A program made the position numbers and the translations under genes. The notes beneath the pieces are model-generated. The model was given only the letters and a program-made list of their open reading frames with translations. It made no database searches and had not been told where the DNA came from. 7,063 nucleotides of DNA from assembly GCA_001770785.1 (NCBI GenBank), contig MERZ01000134.1, positions 1-7,063 of the forward strand, given 5' to 3'. The stretch is from Burkholderiales bacterium RIFCSPHIGHO2_12_FULL_61_11. Lineage in GTDB: Bacteria; Pseudomonadota; Gammaproteobacteria; Burkholderiales; Burkholderiaceae_C. Positions 5,646 through 7,063 of this stretch are shown in pieces (the stretch's first letter is position 1; every line of letters begins with the position of its first letter).

Positions 5646-6878
5646 ATGAACCAAGACCCTGTTACAAAATTCCCTGTGAACGAGCGTGTAAAGATGGCCC
5701 TGGCTGTGTCGCTGCGCGGCTGCGAGGAGCTGATTCCCCAGGATGAATGGGTCAGGAAACTGGCGCGCAGCGAGGCGACCGGCGTGCCGCTGCGCATCAA
5801 ACTGGGGCTCGACCCGACGGCACCCGACATTCATATCGGCCACACGGTGGTGCTCAACAAAATGCGCCAGCTCCAGGATTTGGGCCATGCCGTCATTTTT
5901 CTGATTGGCGACTTTACCACCCTGATTGGCGACCCTTCAGGGCGCAACAACACCCGCCCAGCCTTGAGCCGCGAGCAGATCGAAACCAACGCCCAAACCT
6001 ACTACAGGCAAGCCAGCCTGGTGCTGGACCCGGGCAAGACCGAGATCCGCTACAACAGCGAATGGTGCGACCCGCTGGGCGCGCGCGGCATGATCGAGCT
6101 GGCGGCCAAATACAACGTGGCGCGCATGATGGAGCGCAACGATTTCCACGACCGCTTCAAGGCTGGCACGCCGATCAGCGTGCATGAGTTTTTGTACCCG
6201 CTGCTGCAGGGCTACGACTCGGTGGCCTTGAAAAGCGACCTGGAACTCGGCGGCACCGACCAGAAATTCAACCTGCTGATGGGCCGCCACCTGCAGGCCG
6301 AGTACGGCCAGGAGCCGCAATGCATCTTGACCATGCCGCTGCTCGAAGGCCTGGACGGCATCGAAAAGATGTCCAAGAGCAAGAACAACTACATCGGCAT
6401 TTCCGAAGATGCCAATACCATGTTTGCCAAGGTGCTGAGCATCTCCGACGTGCTGATGTGGAAGTGGTACACCTTGCTGTCGTTCAAAAGCGAAGCCGTC
6501 ATTGCCGCCCTGAAGGCCGAGGTCGCTGCCGGCCGCAACCCGAAAGATGCCAAAGTGGCGCTCGCCAAGGAAATCACGGCGCGCTTTCACTCCAGAGCCG
6601 CAGCGGACGCCGCCGAGCAGGACTTCATCATGCGCAGCAAGGGCGGCGTGCCCGATGAAATTCCGGAGGTGTCGCTGTCGGGTGCCCCCTTGGGCATCGG
6701 TGCCTTGCTCAAGGCTGCCGGACTGGCACCCTCGGGCAGCGAAGCGAGCCGCCTGATTGAAGGCGGCGGCGTGCGCGTGGACTCCAGCGTGGTGAGCGAC
6801 AGGGCGCTGAAGCTGGCTGCCGGGACTTACGTGGTGCAGGTCGGCAAGCGCAAGTTTGCCCGGGTGACATTGGCTTGA
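5646..6878 (+). CDS. tyrS: Tyrosyl-tRNA synthetase (TyrRZ-type, KMSKS form)
   Basis: This class I synthetase charges tRNA-Tyr with tyrosine in the cytoplasm. The 410-aa protein shows the Rossmann-fold signatures HIGH (63-66) within LGLDPTAPDIHIGH and KMSKS (241-245), plus GDFTTLIGDPSGR (88-100) and LGGTDQKFNLLMGR (201-214). The last 60 residues or so form an S4 RNA-binding domain (LLKAAGLAPSGSEASRLIEGG onward, from about 354) that grips the tRNA. The KMSKS sequence and overall pattern mark the second bacterial subfamily (TyrRZ, HAMAP type 2); E. coli TyrS has KFGKT instead. The ATG at 5646 gives a normal family length but has no clear Shine-Dalgarno; an ATG at 5694 is the alternative and would remove 16 variable residues. 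Divergent from the M23 peptidase gene and convergent with ybeY. Confidence 0.97.
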   Translation: MNQDPVTKFPVNERVKMALAVSLRGCEELIPQDEWVRKLARSEATGVPLRIKLGLDPTAPDIHIGHTVVLNKMRQLQDLGHAVIFLIGDFTTLIGDPSGRNNTRPALSREQIETNAQTYYRQASLVLDPGKTEIRYNSEWCDPLGARGMIELAAKYNVARMMERNDFHDRFKAGTPISVHEFLYPLLQGYDSVALKSDLELGGTDQKFNLLMGRHLQAEYGQEPQCILTMPLLEGLDGIEKMSKSKNNYIGISEDANTMFAKVLSISDVLMWKWYTLLSFKSEAVIAALKAEVAAGRNPKDAKVALAKEITARFHSRAAADAAEQDFIMRSKGGVPDEIPEVSLSGAPLGIGALLKAAGLAPSGSEASRLIEGGGVRVDSSVVSDRALKLAAGTYVVQVGKRKFARVTLA

Positions 6879-6884
6879 TACCTG

Positions 6885-6908
6885 AAACCCCCTCAGTGAT
6901 ACGGGTTT
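6885..6908 (+). terminator. Possible weak terminator of tyrS
   Basis: AAACCC (6885-6890) pairs with GGGTTT (6903-6908) around a 12-nt loop, and two more T follow (TTTTT at 6906-6910). It begins 6 nt after the tyrS stop and its right arm lies within the last codons of ybeY. The stem is short and half A-U, so termination would be inefficient. Confidence 0.35.
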
Positions 6909-7063
6909 TTGAACCCCAACCCAGCCAATATTTCCACCTCGCGCGCCTCCATCGCCTGCGCATCGGCTTCACTGGTTTCGTGGTCCCAGCCCTGGGCGTG
7001 CAGCGTGCCATGCACCAGCAGGTGCGCGTAGTGGGCCTGCAGGGTTTTATTGTTGTCCTTGGC
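6893..7063 (-). CDS. ybeY: Endoribonuclease / rRNA maturation factor YbeY (C-terminal part, cut by window edge)
   Basis: YbeY is a zinc-dependent protein needed for maturation of the 3' end of 16S rRNA and for ribosome quality control. Reading the minus strand inward from the right edge gives 56 residues that end at a TGA (6895-6893). They contain the diagnostic zinc motif [11 protein letters not shown] (visible residues 18-28), matching the family's HGxLHxxGxDH with its three metal-binding His. After it come the usual acidic, Glu-rich helix and the C-terminal end LGFKNPYH. The N-terminal two thirds lie beyond 7063, so the start is unknown. The gene converges on tyrS with 14 nt between the stop codons. 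In many proteobacteria ybeY follows phoH and precedes corC/lnt; that cannot be checked here. Confidence 0.93.
   Translation of the reverse strand, partial: AKDNNKTLQAHYAHLLVHGTLHAQGWDHETSEADAQAMEAREVEILAGLGFKNPYH

Noticed and set aside
1..7063. Search for a novel defence, mobile or biosynthetic system
   Set aside because: Every long coding region is explained by a well-known housekeeping family. There is no transposase, integrase, direct repeat array, toxin-antitoxin pair or unexplained long gap.

Overview
The window looks like ordinary chromosomal DNA from a betaproteobacterium, most likely a Comamonadaceae member near Polaromonas or Rhodoferax. That placement is inferred from the character of the proteins, the gene order rplM-rpsI-erpA-anmK-M23 peptidase-tyrS, and two short palindromic repeats inside genes that resemble repeats I remember from that family. 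No database search was possible. I see seven complete genes and one cut by the right edge. There are no tRNA or rRNA genes, no CRISPR array, no transposase, and no sign of an undescribed defence or mobile system.

Layout. Bases 1-68 hold no recognisable gene, only an imperfect hairpin beyond the rlmJ stop. rlmJ (23S rRNA m6A2030 methyltransferase) is on the minus strand at 69-1043 and is divergent from the ribosomal operon rplM-rpsI (L13-S9, 1286-2117). That operon has a clear sigma70 promoter (TTGGCG-18 nt-TATAAT), a leader of about 165 nt and a strong intrinsic terminator. A 264-nt gap leads to erpA (A-type Fe-S carrier, 2444-2809). A perfect 20-bp inverted repeat then serves as a two-way terminator between erpA and the convergent minus-strand pair: an M23 metallopeptidase gene (5438-4044) followed by anmK (4006-2867). 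A 207-nt divergent spacer separates that pair from tyrS (5646-6878, a TyrRZ-type tyrosyl-tRNA synthetase with KMSKS). tyrS converges on the 3' end of ybeY (minus strand, partial), only 14 nt away.

How the genes fit together. Most of them serve translation: L13, S9, RlmJ, TyrS and YbeY, the last being involved in rRNA maturation. anmK and the M23 peptidase form a small cell-wall unit, one cutting peptidoglycan in the envelope and the other recycling anhydro-MurNAc in the cytoplasm. ErpA supplies Fe-S clusters.

The points most worth a second look are the in-frame palindromic repeat that appears to lengthen RlmJ by about 26 residues, a related repeat fragment inside anmK, the DPSY form of the RlmJ motif IV, a perfect 8-bp dyad at the rplM -35 element, and a possible hairpin covering the rplM ribosome binding site.
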